In this document: positions 8,641 to 16,810 of the stretch, in pieces
Numbering within the stretch: position 1 is the first letter of the stretch
Layout: each line of letters opens with the position of its first letter
DNA from: Aeribacillus composti
GTDB taxonomy: Bacteria; Bacillota; Bacilli; Bacillales; Aeribacillaceae
Assembly (NCBI RefSeq): GCF_007827555.1
Contig: NZ_VISS01000013.1
Coordinates: forward strand, 33,674-97,673
DNA length: 64,000 nt
Reading direction: 5' to 3'
Notes under the pieces: model-generated
What the model was told of the DNA's origin: nothing
Databases searched by the model: none
The model's input: the letters and a program-made list of their open reading frames with translations, nothing else
Program-made: the position numbers and the translations under genes

Positions 8641-10170
8641 ATGTTGCGTTCCATGTATTCAGGTATTAGCGGAATGAAAAATTTCCAATTAAAATTGGAT
8701 GTCATTGGCAACAATATCGCGAATGTCAACACGTACGGCTTCAAAAAAGGACGTGTCACTTTTAAAGAATTAGTCAACCAGCAAATTTCAGGCGCTAGCG
8801 CCGCTGTAAATGGACGAGGAGGTATAAATCCAGCACAGGTAGGTTTGGGTGCGGCAATCGGAACAATCGACACTGTTCATACATCTGGACCAACTCAATC
8901 AACGGGAAGACTTCTTGATGTAGCGATCAGCGGAGACGGTTTTTTTCCTGTCGGAGTGATTACCGATTTAACGAGAGTCAACATTGATTATGCAGGACAA
9001 TTTGGAGACAATAAAATTTTGGGCGCCATTGATAGAGCTATTGATTTAGCATACACCCGCGCTGGAAACTTTTATTTGGATGCAAACGGATATTTAGTAA
9101 CTGGCGAAGGGCTTTACTTAATTGGCGAAACAGGTGAAAAAATTCCTCCGACAGATCAAGGAATTCAAAAAGCAAATGCAGCGCTTCAGCAAATCACGTC
9201 TTTCAATACACCTTATAAAAATATGTATGAATCGTTGAGAGACATTTCAAAAAGAGCGAATGCATTGATGGAAGCTTATGAAGCATATAATGATGCGGTG
9301 GAATTATGGGAAAAAGATGGACAACAAAACCCATCACCTTTATACACCTCTATGCAAAATGCATATAATGCTTTAATTGATATATGGACAGAGTTTAATG
9401 CAGCCATTACAAACCCAACGTCAGGGTTTGGGAATATTCGAGACCAGTTTGAAACTGCAATCGGACAATTAAATAATTCTATTAATAATTTTAACAATAC
9501 ACCGCCATATACTGACGTCATTACAACAATCACGAATCCGATTCTGCCGATTACAGCTGGGGATTACCCGCAAAATCCGTCAACAGCTATCCCGTTAGGC
9601 TCAAGTGCTGACACGAATACGCTTGATTTAATGACGAAGTTGATCGGGACAATTGAGAATTATAAAGTTGCCCTTAACAATGTTGGGCAAGCAGTCATTA
9701 AATACGAAGATATTGCCGAAAGTTTAAAAGAGGCGCAATGGACGGATTCGTTGAGCGGAGAAGCCGGTCTCATCCAAATTCCGCTTTCGGCTAAAAGCTT
9801 TAGCATCGGGCCTGATGGAAAGGTTACGTTTATTGATCGAAACGGTCAGTTAAAAGTCGCTGGACAAATCCGGCTTGCGAACTTTCCAAATCCAGAAGGA
9901 TTAGAAAAAATCGGAAGCAATCTTTTTAGAGAAACGCCTAACTCTGGTTCTATCGACAAAAATGGCAATGGGCTGCAGCTTAACGAACTTTCCGTTCCAG
10001 GAGAGGATGGAGCAGGCTCATTGATTAATAGTTCACTAGAAATGTCCAATGTGGACTTGGCGGAAGAATTTACGGAAATGATTGTGGCACAAAGAGGTTT
10101 TCAATCAAATACGAAAATCATCACAACTTCTGACGAAATTTTGCAGGAGCTCCTTGGCTTAAAACGTTAA
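8641..10170 (+). CDS. flgE: Flagellar hook protein FlgE with large internal insertions
   Basis: A 509-residue protein, against about 264 in B. subtilis. Residues 1-102 are a normal hook N-terminus (MLRSMYSGISGMKNFQLKLD, VIGNNIANVNTYGFKKGRVT, then DVAISGDGFF). Residues 138-167 resume the family (YTRAGNFYLDANGYLV), and residues 379-509 are a normal D1/D0 C-terminus (SFSIGPDGKVTFIDRNGQLK, VDLAEEFTEMIVAQRGFQSN). In between are two insertions: residues about 103-137 and about 168-378. The second is helix-rich in its first part and Asn/Thr/Pro-rich later. The frame stays open and the ends are intact, so this is a domain expansion, not a pseudogene. AGGGAGAGG precedes the ATG. It forms the hook connecting rod and filament. 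Confidence 0.93.
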   Translation: MLRSMYSGISGMKNFQLKLDVIGNNIANVNTYGFKKGRVTFKELVNQQISGASAAVNGRGGINPAQVGLGAAIGTIDTVHTSGPTQSTGRLLDVAISGDGFFPVGVITDLTRVNIDYAGQFGDNKILGAIDRAIDLAYTRAGNFYLDANGYLVTGEGLYLIGETGEKIPPTDQGIQKANAALQQITSFNTPYKNMYESLRDISKRANALMEAYEAYNDAVELWEKDGQQNPSPLYTSMQNAYNALIDIWTEFNAAITNPTSGFGNIRDQFETAIGQLNNSINNFNNTPPYTDVITTITNPILPITAGDYPQNPSTAIPLGSSADTNTLDLMTKLIGTIENYKVALNNVGQAVIKYEDIAESLKEAQWTDSLSGEAGLIQIPLSAKSFSIGPDGKVTFIDRNGQLKVAGQIRLANFPNPEGLEKIGSNLFRETPNSGSIDKNGNGLQLNELSVPGEDGAGSLINSSLEMSNVDLAEEFTEMIVAQRGFQSNTKIITTSDEILQELLGLKR

Positions 10171-10195
10171 TAGGAAGAACGGGGGAGCTTGAAAC

Positions 10196-10414
10196 GTGAT
10201 CAAATTAACAAAACTGAATGGCGAAGCTTTTTATCTGAATGTGTTGTTAATCGAACGGATTGAATCGTTTCCTGATACGACTATTACGTTAATATCCGGC
10301 AAAAAATATATAGTAAAAGATTCACAGACGGAAGTAGTAACAAAAATCAATGAGCTTTATAAACAATTTGGTTTTGGGAAAGCTTTCTATTTCGGGGGAC
10401 AAGAAAATGAGTAA
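10196..10414 (+). CDS. swrD: Swarming/flagellar power protein SwrD (FlbD family)
   Basis: A 72-residue FlbD-type protein beginning MIKLTKLNGEAFYLNVLLIE and ending in a helix with TKINELYKQFGF. In B. subtilis SwrD is needed for swarming and for full flagellar torque. The start is GTG at 10196, preceded by GGGGGAGCTTGAAAC. It lies between flgE and fliL, the standard place, and its 3' end overlaps the fliL start. Confidence 0.92.
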   Translation: MIKLTKLNGEAFYLNVLLIERIESFPDTTITLISGKKYIVKDSQTEVVTKINELYKQFGFGKAFYFGGQENE

Positions 10415-10835
10415 AAAATTTATAACTGCATTATTAATCGTCATTTCAACCGTTGGAATTGCTGCACTGACTACGTTTGTCGTCATGGAATTTTTTACGA
10501 AGGATCCGGTAGAAGCGAAAAACCGCTCCATCGACGAGGTGGTGGAATCGTCATTTGATGTTCCTGAAATTACGACAAACTTAAAAAGTAAAAATATTGT
10601 AAGACTTTCTTTCAAAATTGAAGCATCTGACAAAAAAGCGAGAGAAGAATTAGAAAAGAGAGAATTTCAAATAAAAGATATTATTATAACCGAACTGGCA
10701 AATATGGAAGCAAAAGATTTGGAAGGGCAAGCTGGAATGGACCGCTTTAAAGATACGATTAAAAAGAAGGTCGATGCGCTTTTACAAGAAGGAGAAGTGA
10801 AACAAGTGTACACGACTTCCTTTATCCTTCAATAG
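10407..10835 (+). CDS. fliL: Flagellar basal body-associated protein FliL
   Basis: A 142-residue protein from the ATG at 10407: a single N-terminal membrane segment (about residues 5-25, FITALLIVISTVGIAALTTF) followed by a periplasmic-type domain with the FliL ending KQVYTTSFILQ. FliL surrounds or supports the stator near the basal body. An in-frame ATG at 10350 lies inside swrD and would add a non-family extension, so 10407, just after GGGGGACAAGAAA, is preferred. It overlaps the end of swrD by 8 bases. Confidence 0.93.
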   Translation: MSKKFITALLIVISTVGIAALTTFVVMEFFTKDPVEAKNRSIDEVVESSFDVPEITTNLKSKNIVRLSFKIEASDKKAREELEKREFQIKDIIITELANMEAKDLEGQAGMDRFKDTIKKKVDALLQEGEVKQVYTTSFILQ

Positions 10836-10868
10836 ACAAAAAAGGGATAAGGAGGTGATGTTCTCATT

Positions 10869-11867
10869 ATGTCAAATGAAATTTTATCGCAAAGTGAAAT
10901 TGATGCGCTATTATCTGCATTAACGACCGGTGAAATGAATGTTGATGAATTAAAGAAAGAAGAAGAAGCAAAGAAAATAAAAGTTTACGATTTTAAACGT
11001 GCTCTTCGTTTTTCAAAAGATCAAATTCGCAGCATTACTCGAGTGCATGAAAATTTCGCAAGGCTTTTAACGACGTATTTTGCTGCGCAATTGCGGACAT
11101 ATGTCCAAATAACCGTCACGTCTGTAGACCAGCTGCCCTATGAAGAGTTTGTCCGTTCCATTCCGAAAATGACGGTTTTAAATGTTTTTGAACTTGGGAC
11201 ACTTGATGGAAGAATTATTATGGAAGTGAACCCAAATATTGCGTACGCAATGATGGATCGGTTAATGGGCGGTTTCGGGGCTTCCATGAATAAGATTGAA
11301 CAATTAACAGAAATTGAAATGAAAATTATTGCATCCATTTTCGAAAAAACTTTGGAGCACTACCGTGAAGCTTGGAGTACCATTTTGGACATTGAGCCTT
11401 GCATGCAGGAATTTGAGGTAAATCCGCAATTTTTGCAAATGGTATCTCCAAATGACACAGTTGTTGTTATTTCCCTTAATACACAAGTGGGAGAAGCGAG
11501 CGGAATGATAAACCTTTGTATTCCCCATGTTGTGTTGGAACCAATTATTCCAAAGCTTTCCGTCCATTATTGGATGCAATCAGAAAGGAAAGCCCAAAAC
11601 TCTGTGGAAACGGAAGTAATCAAAAACCGGATAAAGCTTGCAGAAGTTCCGGTGGTTGCGGAATTAGGGACGTCCGTTGTGACAGTTCAAGAGTTTCTTG
11701 AAATGCGAGTGGGGGATATGATCCGTCTTGATCAATCGACCAGCGACCCGTTGGTGATTAAAGTAGGTGACGTCCCTAAATTTTTTGGACAGCCTGGCAA
11801 AAAGAACAAGAAGCTGGCCGTTCAAATATTAGGCCACATAGAGAGAGGTGACGAAGCTGATGACTGA
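10869..11867 (+). CDS. fliM: Flagellar motor switch protein FliM
   Basis: A 332-residue protein. The N-terminal CheY-P-binding peptide is MSNEILSQSEIDALLSAL. The middle CheC-like domain follows (YAMMDRLMGGFGASMNK), and the C-terminal SpoA domain is at about residues 255-325 (VVAELGTSVVTVQEFLEMRV). FliM forms the C ring wall and sets rotation direction when CheY-P binds. AAGGAGGTGATG lies before the ATG. It overlaps the fliY start region, as usual in this operon. Confidence 0.96.
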   Translation: MSNEILSQSEIDALLSALTTGEMNVDELKKEEEAKKIKVYDFKRALRFSKDQIRSITRVHENFARLLTTYFAAQLRTYVQITVTSVDQLPYEEFVRSIPKMTVLNVFELGTLDGRIIMEVNPNIAYAMMDRLMGGFGASMNKIEQLTEIEMKIIASIFEKTLEHYREAWSTILDIEPCMQEFEVNPQFLQMVSPNDTVVVISLNTQVGEASGMINLCIPHVVLEPIIPKLSVHYWMQSERKAQNSVETEVIKNRIKLAEVPVVAELGTSVVTVQEFLEMRVGDMIRLDQSTSDPLVIKVGDVPKFFGQPGKKNKKLAVQILGHIERGDEADD

Positions 11868-12939
11868 TAACATGTTGTCACAAGAGGAAATCGATTCTCT
11901 ATTAAAAGGGGGAAATCAAGAATCAACTGAAACTGACAATCTATTGAATGATATTGAAAAAGATACGATTGGGGAGATAGGAAATATTTCTTTTGGCAGT
12001 TCTGCTACCGCTTTATCATCCTTGCTTAATCAAAAAGTAGAAATCACTACTCCGAGCGTGTCAATTATTAATAAGCAAGAACTGGCAAAGGAGTTTCCAC
12101 ATCCATACGTAGCAATAGAAGTAGTTTTTACAGAAGGGCTGTCCGGCAGCAATCTGCTTGTAATTAAACAAAGCGATGCTGCTGTCATTGCTGATTTAAT
12201 GATTGGCGGGGATGGTTCCAACCCGGACGAATTGGGGGAAATTCAATTAAGTGCTGTCCAGGAAGCGATGAATCAAATGATGGGATCTGCTTCCACATCA
12301 ATGTCAACCGTTTTAAATAAAAAAATAGATATTTCACCGCCTCGCCTCGAATTATTGAATGTTAAAGAAGGGGAAGGAACCGATGCTATTCCTGATGATG
12401 AACTGCTTGTGAAGGTATCCTTCCGATTAACTGTCGGCAATTTAATTGATTCGAATATTATGCAGCTCTTACCCCTTGATTTTGCTAAACAGCTCGTTGT
12501 TGAATTAATGAATAAAGCGAGTAAAGAGGCATCAAATAACGTGCAAACAGAACCTGAAGAAGCGCGAGAAAATCAACAGCTGCATATAGAAAAAAGCGAG
12601 AAGGAAAAAGCTCAGCCTGTTGAAGTTAAACCTGTTGAATTTGCGACATTTGATGAACAAACGAATCAATCTGTAGACACGCACAATTTGGAGCTGCTGC
12701 TCGACATTCCTTTAAATGTAACGGTTGAGCTTGGAAGAACAAAAAGATCCATCAAACAAATTTTGGAATTGTCTAAAGGATCCATTATCGAGCTTGATAA
12801 GCTGGCCGGGGAGCCAGTCGACATATTCATAAACAGCAAAAAGGTAGCAAAAGGTGAAGTAGTTGTCATCGACGAAAATTTCGGTGTTCGCGTAACGGAT
12901 ATCATGAGTCAAGCAGATCGGATAATGAATCTAAAATAG
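11860..12939 (+). CDS. fliY: Flagellar motor switch phosphatase FliY
   Basis: About 359 residues from the ATG at 11860. It begins with a FliM-like CheY-P-binding peptide (NMLSQEEIDSLLKGG). It has both CheC-type phosphatase helices with E and N in place (TIGEIGNISFGSSATAL and LSAVQEAMNQMMGSAST), a charged linker, and a C-terminal FliN/SpoA domain (LLLDIPLNVTVELGRTKRSI). FliY replaces FliN in Bacillus and dephosphorylates CheY-P at the motor. An in-frame GTG at 11848 overlaps the ribosome site AGAGGTG, so the ATG at 11860 is preferred. It overlaps fliM by 8 bases. Confidence 0.95.
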   Translation: MTDNMLSQEEIDSLLKGGNQESTETDNLLNDIEKDTIGEIGNISFGSSATALSSLLNQKVEITTPSVSIINKQELAKEFPHPYVAIEVVFTEGLSGSNLLVIKQSDAAVIADLMIGGDGSNPDELGEIQLSAVQEAMNQMMGSASTSMSTVLNKKIDISPPRLELLNVKEGEGTDAIPDDELLVKVSFRLTVGNLIDSNIMQLLPLDFAKQLVVELMNKASKEASNNVQTEPEEARENQQLHIEKSEKEKAQPVEVKPVEFATFDEQTNQSVDTHNLELLLDIPLNVTVELGRTKRSIKQILELSKGSIIELDKLAGEPVDIFINSKKVAKGEVVVIDENFGVRVTDIMSQADRIMNLK

Positions 12940-12960
12940 TTGATAGGAGTGAGGAGCAAA

Positions 12961-13323
12961 ATGTCAAAAAGGATTTTAGTCGTTGATGATGCAGCATTTA
13001 TGAGAATGATGATCAAAGATATATTGACAAAAAATGGATATGAAGTAGTAGGAGAGGCTGCAGATGGTGCGCAGGCAGTCGAAAAATTTAAAGAATTGCA
13101 GCCTGATTTAGTCACGATGGATATTACAATGCCTGAAATGGATGGCATCACTGCTTTAAGGGAAATACGCAAAATTAATCCAAATGCAAAAGTTGTCATG
13201 TGTTCAGCGATGGGACAGCAGGCAATGGTAATCGATGCTATTCAAGCTGGTGCCAAAGATTTTATTGTGAAACCTTTTCAGGCCGATCGTGTACTGGAAG
13301 CTATTCAAAAGACATTGGGATAA
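12961..13323 (+). CDS. cheY: Chemotaxis response regulator CheY
   Basis: A 120-residue single receiver domain from the ATG at 12961. The acidic pair is in ILVVDDAAFMRMMIK, the phospho-acceptor Asp in LVTMDITMPEMDGI, then the Thr/Ser switch region (VVMCSAMGQQ) and Lys in DFIVKPF. CheA phosphorylates CheY, which then acts on FliM and FliY encoded just upstream. The strong site GGAGTGAGGAG lies before this ATG; the in-frame TTG at 12940 is not needed. Confidence 0.96.
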   Translation: MSKRILVVDDAAFMRMMIKDILTKNGYEVVGEAADGAQAVEKFKELQPDLVTMDITMPEMDGITALREIRKINPNAKVVMCSAMGQQAMVIDAIQAGAKDFIVKPFQADRVLEAIQKTLG

Positions 13324-13335
13324 GGAGCATTTGCA

Positions 13336-13977
13336 TTGAAACGACGTATTACATATTTGTGCTGTTTATGGCTGTTGTTTTTTTATGTTCCAATAAACGC
13401 CGATTTCGTGCATGCAGCCGCGAAAAATCCCACCGTAGAGGAATATTTAAAACAGCAGACATCCGATCAACAGGATGAAAAAAAAGAAGAGAAAGCGACG
13501 AACGAATTGGTTGAAGATGGTGGCAACAGCACCTCCTTATCAGTATTCGATGTTTTGAAAATGATTTTTACACTTATTCTTGTTTTAGGTCTCTTAATCT
13601 TTTTATTAAAATTTTTAAACAAAAAAATGAAGCTTCCGCAAGAAACTAAATACTTACAAAATCTCGGCGGCATTTCCTTAGGACAAAACAAGTCCATCCA
13701 GCTGGTGAAGGTGGGGAATCGCATTCTAATCGTTGGCGTCGGGGATACGATTGAACTATTACAAGAAATTAATGATGAAGAGGAATATAAGAAAATTATC
13801 GACATGCAGAAAGAGCCCGGCAACAATGCTTTTGAACAAAATATGATGCGCTTCATTCTAAATAATCATAAACAAAAGGGTAGCGAGAAGACTTCCTTCA
13901 AAAAAGAGCTGGAATCACTATTAAAAGAAAGACGTGAACAGATGCAGCGTCTTCGGCAGAAAGGATCAAAAAAATGA
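13336..13977 (+). CDS. fliO: Flagellar biosynthesis protein FliO (FliZ)
   Basis: A 213-residue protein with a TTG start preceded by AAGGAG. It has an N-terminal signal peptide (residues about 1-28, hydrophobic LCCLWLLFFYVP ending near VHAAA), a short acidic external part, a membrane segment at about 75-95 (MIFTLILVLGLLIFLLKFL) and a FliO cytoplasmic domain (GGISLGQNKSIQLVKVGNRI), ending in a basic tail. FliO helps FliP assemble in the export gate. It overlaps fliP by four bases (ATGA). The predicted signal peptide before the membrane anchor is typical of Bacillus FliO. Confidence 0.9.
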   Translation: MKRRITYLCCLWLLFFYVPINADFVHAAAKNPTVEEYLKQQTSDQQDEKKEEKATNELVEDGGNSTSLSVFDVLKMIFTLILVLGLLIFLLKFLNKKMKLPQETKYLQNLGGISLGQNKSIQLVKVGNRILIVGVGDTIELLQEINDEEEYKKIIDMQKEPGNNAFEQNMMRFILNNHKQKGSEKTSFKKELESLLKERREQMQRLRQKGSKK

Positions 13978-14639
13978 GTGAGTTCTTTAGCTATTTTAAT
14001 CAAAATGATCCGGAAAATGTTGCGACGACTGTGAAGCTTTTGCTTCTGCTCACCGTTTTGTCAATTGCACCAGGGATATTGATTTTAATGACTTGCTTTA
14101 CGCGCATCGTCATCGTGTTATCGTTTGTGCGAACTTCGCTTGCTACCCAGCAAATGCCGCCCAACCAAGTGCTCATCGGCCTTGCACTTTTTTTAACCTT
14201 TTTTATAATGGGACCGACTTTTCAAGAAATACATGAAAAAGCTTTGAATCCTTTGTTCAACAATGAAATAACCATTGAGGAAGCGTATGAACAGGCGGAA
14301 AAGCCGATAAAGGAATTTATGAGCAAACATACGAGACAAAAAGATTTAGCTTTGTTTTTGAATTACGCCAATATTGAAAATCCTGAGACGATTGACGATA
14401 TTCCGCTCGTGGCTTTAGTGCCTGCATTTGCCATCAGCGAATTAAAAACAGCGTTTCAAATAGGTTTTATGATCTTTATTCCTTTTTTAATCATTGACAT
14501 GGTTGTATCAAGTGTCCTCATGTCAATGGGAATGATGATGCTTCCTCCTGTCATGATATCATTGCCTTTTAAAATATTGCTGTTTGTGCTCGTGGACGGC
14601 TGGTACTTAGTTGTCAAATCATTGCTGCAAAGTTTTTAA
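13974..14639 (+). CDS. fliP: Flagellar export gate protein FliP
   Basis: A 221-residue membrane protein with the FliP signatures LSIAPGILILMTCFTRIVIV, FVRTSLATQQMPPNQVLIGL and VDMVVSSVL-type sequence (FLIIDMVVSSVLMSMGMMML). Four membrane segments are visible. With FliQ and FliR it forms the helical export channel in the MS ring. Translationally coupled to fliO by an ATGA overlap; fliQ follows after 17 bases. Confidence 0.96.
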   Translation: MSEFFSYFNQNDPENVATTVKLLLLLTVLSIAPGILILMTCFTRIVIVLSFVRTSLATQQMPPNQVLIGLALFLTFFIMGPTFQEIHEKALNPLFNNEITIEEAYEQAEKPIKEFMSKHTRQKDLALFLNYANIENPETIDDIPLVALVPAFAISELKTAFQIGFMIFIPFLIIDMVVSSVLMSMGMMMLPPVMISLPFKILLFVLVDGWYLVVKSLLQSF

Positions 14640-14656
14640 AATAAGTAGGTGAGCCA

Positions 14657-14926
14657 ATGAGTACCGAAATGATCCTTTCCATAGCAGAAAAAGCGGTTTA
14701 TACAACTTTAATGATCAGTGGGCCACTTCTTTTAATATCGCTTGTTGTCGGCTTAATTGTCAGCATCTTTCAAGCAACGACACAAATACAGGAACAGACA
14801 TTGGCGTTCATACCAAAAATTGTGGCTGTTTTGGTCGGATTGATTATTTTTGGCCCATGGATGCTATCTGTCATTTTGTCGTATACACATAATATTTTCA
14901 GCAATCTCAATCAATTTGTTGGATGA
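14657..14926 (+). CDS. fliQ: Flagellar export gate protein FliQ
   Basis: An 89-residue protein with two membrane segments and the FliQ motif GLIVSIFQATTQIQEQTLAF. It is part of the FliP-FliQ-FliR core of the export gate. TAGGTGAGCCA precedes the ATG. Length and context are as expected. Confidence 0.96.
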   Translation: MSTEMILSIAEKAVYTTLMISGPLLLISLVVGLIVSIFQATTQIQEQTLAFIPKIVAVLVGLIIFGPWMLSVILSYTHNIFSNLNQFVG

Positions 14927-14931
14927 GTTGA

Positions 14932-15708
14932 ATGATGATGCTGGAGTATTATCCGCTTTTTTTGCTTGTGTTTACAAGAATAACAGCTTTTATTGCAACA
15001 CTTCCATTATTTTCATATCGGAATATTCCGATGCGGTTTAAAATTGGCATGTCTTTTTTCCTTTCCCTTATCATCGTCATGACGATCGATGAGGGAAAGG
15101 TTGACTTAGATGCGAATTTCTACCCGCTGATAATAAAAGAAGTTTTAATCGGACTATTCATTGGTCTGATCGCATATATCATCATGTCAGCTGTCCACAT
15201 TGCAGGAAGCTTAATCGATTTTCAAATGGGGTTTATCATCGCGAATATTATTGATCCGCAGACAGGAGTTCAAACGCCGTTAATTGGACAATTTCTTTAT
15301 TCTTTTGCCCTATTGCTCATGCTGAGCCTAAACGGGCACCATATGCTGATTAACGGGATTGTATACAGTTTTCAAGTAATCCCTCCGGATCAATATTTTA
15401 TTCCGATTTCTGATGGAGCTGTTGCCGAACAAGTTTTGAAGGCGTTCAGCAAAATGTTTCTCGTAGCATTTCAAATGGCGCTTCCGATAGTCGCTTCGCT
15501 CTTTTTAGTTGACCTTGCTCTAGGGATTGTTGCCCGGACAGTTCCGCAAATGAATGTATTTGTCATTGGGTTTGCCATTAAAATTGGCGTCAGCTTTCTG
15601 ATGATGGTGCTCGTTTTAGGCATTATATTTATGCTGATTCAGGGGCTTTTCCAATACATGTTCGATGTGATGAGAACCTTAATGAATTTATTAGGTGATG
15701 GCGCATGA
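14932..15708 (+). CDS. fliR: Flagellar export gate protein FliR
   Basis: A 258-residue membrane protein with FliR motifs (FTRITAFIATLPLFSYRNIP, GFIIANIIDPQTGVQTPLIG, LALGIVARTVPQMNVFVIGF). It completes the export channel. Three consecutive in-frame ATGs lie at 14932, 14935 and 14938 with only a weak ribosome site, so the exact first residue is uncertain and coupling to fliQ is likely. The end overlaps flhB (ATGA). Confidence 0.95.
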   Translation: MMMLEYYPLFLLVFTRITAFIATLPLFSYRNIPMRFKIGMSFFLSLIIVMTIDEGKVDLDANFYPLIIKEVLIGLFIGLIAYIIMSAVHIAGSLIDFQMGFIIANIIDPQTGVQTPLIGQFLYSFALLLMLSLNGHHMLINGIVYSFQVIPPDQYFIPISDGAVAEQVLKAFSKMFLVAFQMALPIVASLFLVDLALGIVARTVPQMNVFVIGFAIKIGVSFLMMVLVLGIIFMLIQGLFQYMFDVMRTLMNLLGDGA

Positions 15709-16787
15709 ATTATTTACCGTTAGATTTGCAATATTTTGCCGGAGAAAAAACGGAAAAAGCGACTCCGAGAAAGCGGCAGGATGTCAGGAAAAAAGGGCAG
15801 GTTGCCAAGAGTCCCGATTTGAACACAGCCATCACCATGTTTTTAGTTTTTCTGTCATTGCTGTTTTTCGGGAAAACGGTGATTGATAATATTTTAAACA
15901 TGTTCCATTCTACTTTTGAAGATTATTTGTTGACGGATATCACAGAAGAAAATGTGCATTCAATCTTTAATAAATATGTATTGGAAGGCGCTCAAATTAC
16001 CGCTCCATTCATGATAGCAGCCTTCGTTGCTGGAGTTTTCAGTAATTATATTCAAGTTGGATTTCTTTTTACAACTGAACCGTTGAAAATGAAATTAAAT
16101 AAACTGAATCCGATTGAAGGATTTAAACGCATATATTCCATTCGGGCAATTGTCGAGCTTTTGAAATCGATCTTAAAAGTTTTCTTTATCGGCGGGGTAA
16201 CCTTTGCGTATATTTATTTCAATTGGCAGGAGATTTTGCGACTTCCGCAAATGCCGCTTGAACGAGCTTTTGCTTCAATTTCAAAGCTGGCGGTGCAGAT
16301 AGGACTATATGCTTCAGGTGCGCTTTTGTTCATCGCATTGCTAGATTACTTGTATCAAAGATGGGATTTCGAAAAAAACATTCGCATGTCTAAGCAGGAA
16401 GTAAAAGATGAGTACAAAAAAATGGAAGGCGACCCGTTAATTAGATCGAGAATTAAACAGAAACAAAGGGAAATGGCGATGAGAAGGATGATGCAGGAAA
16501 TTCCGAAAGCTGATGTCGTCATTACGAACCCTACTCATTATGCAGTTGCCTTAAAGTATGATGAAAAGGAACACGATGCACCTGTCGTAGTTGCAAAAGG
16601 AACAGATTTTGTCGCGCAAAAGATCAAGCAAATTGCCAAAGCCCATGAAATCATAACAGTCGAAAACAGGCAGCTCGCTCGTTCCTTGTATGACCAAGTG
16701 GAAATTGGCGAGATGATTCCTGAACAATTTTTTAAGGCTGTGGCTGAAATTTTAGCTTATGTTTATCGTCAAAAACAAAAAGTGTAA
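15705..16787 (+). CDS. flhB: Flagellar export switch protein FlhB
   Basis: A 360-residue protein with the FlhB opening (LQYFAGEKTEKATPRKRQDV), four membrane segments and the autocleavage motif NPTH (VVITNPTHYAVALKYDEKE) at about residues 271-274. Self-cleavage at N/P switches export from hook to filament subunits after FliK signals. AGGTGATGGC precedes the ATG, which overlaps the fliR stop. Length is normal. Confidence 0.97.
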   Translation: MNYLPLDLQYFAGEKTEKATPRKRQDVRKKGQVAKSPDLNTAITMFLVFLSLLFFGKTVIDNILNMFHSTFEDYLLTDITEENVHSIFNKYVLEGAQITAPFMIAAFVAGVFSNYIQVGFLFTTEPLKMKLNKLNPIEGFKRIYSIRAIVELLKSILKVFFIGGVTFAYIYFNWQEILRLPQMPLERAFASISKLAVQIGLYASGALLFIALLDYLYQRWDFEKNIRMSKQEVKDEYKKMEGDPLIRSRIKQKQREMAMRRMMQEIPKADVVITNPTHYAVALKYDEKEHDAPVVVAKGTDFVAQKIKQIAKAHEIITVENRQLARSLYDQVEIGEMIPEQFFKAVAEILAYVYRQKQKV

Positions 16788-16810
16788 CAATTTTGCTAGG
16801 AGGAAGTATC

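Noticed and set aside
10350..10406. Upstream ATG for fliL inside swrD
   Set aside because: It adds 19 residues before the natural lysine-plus-membrane start; GGGGGAC upstream of 10407 fits FliL.
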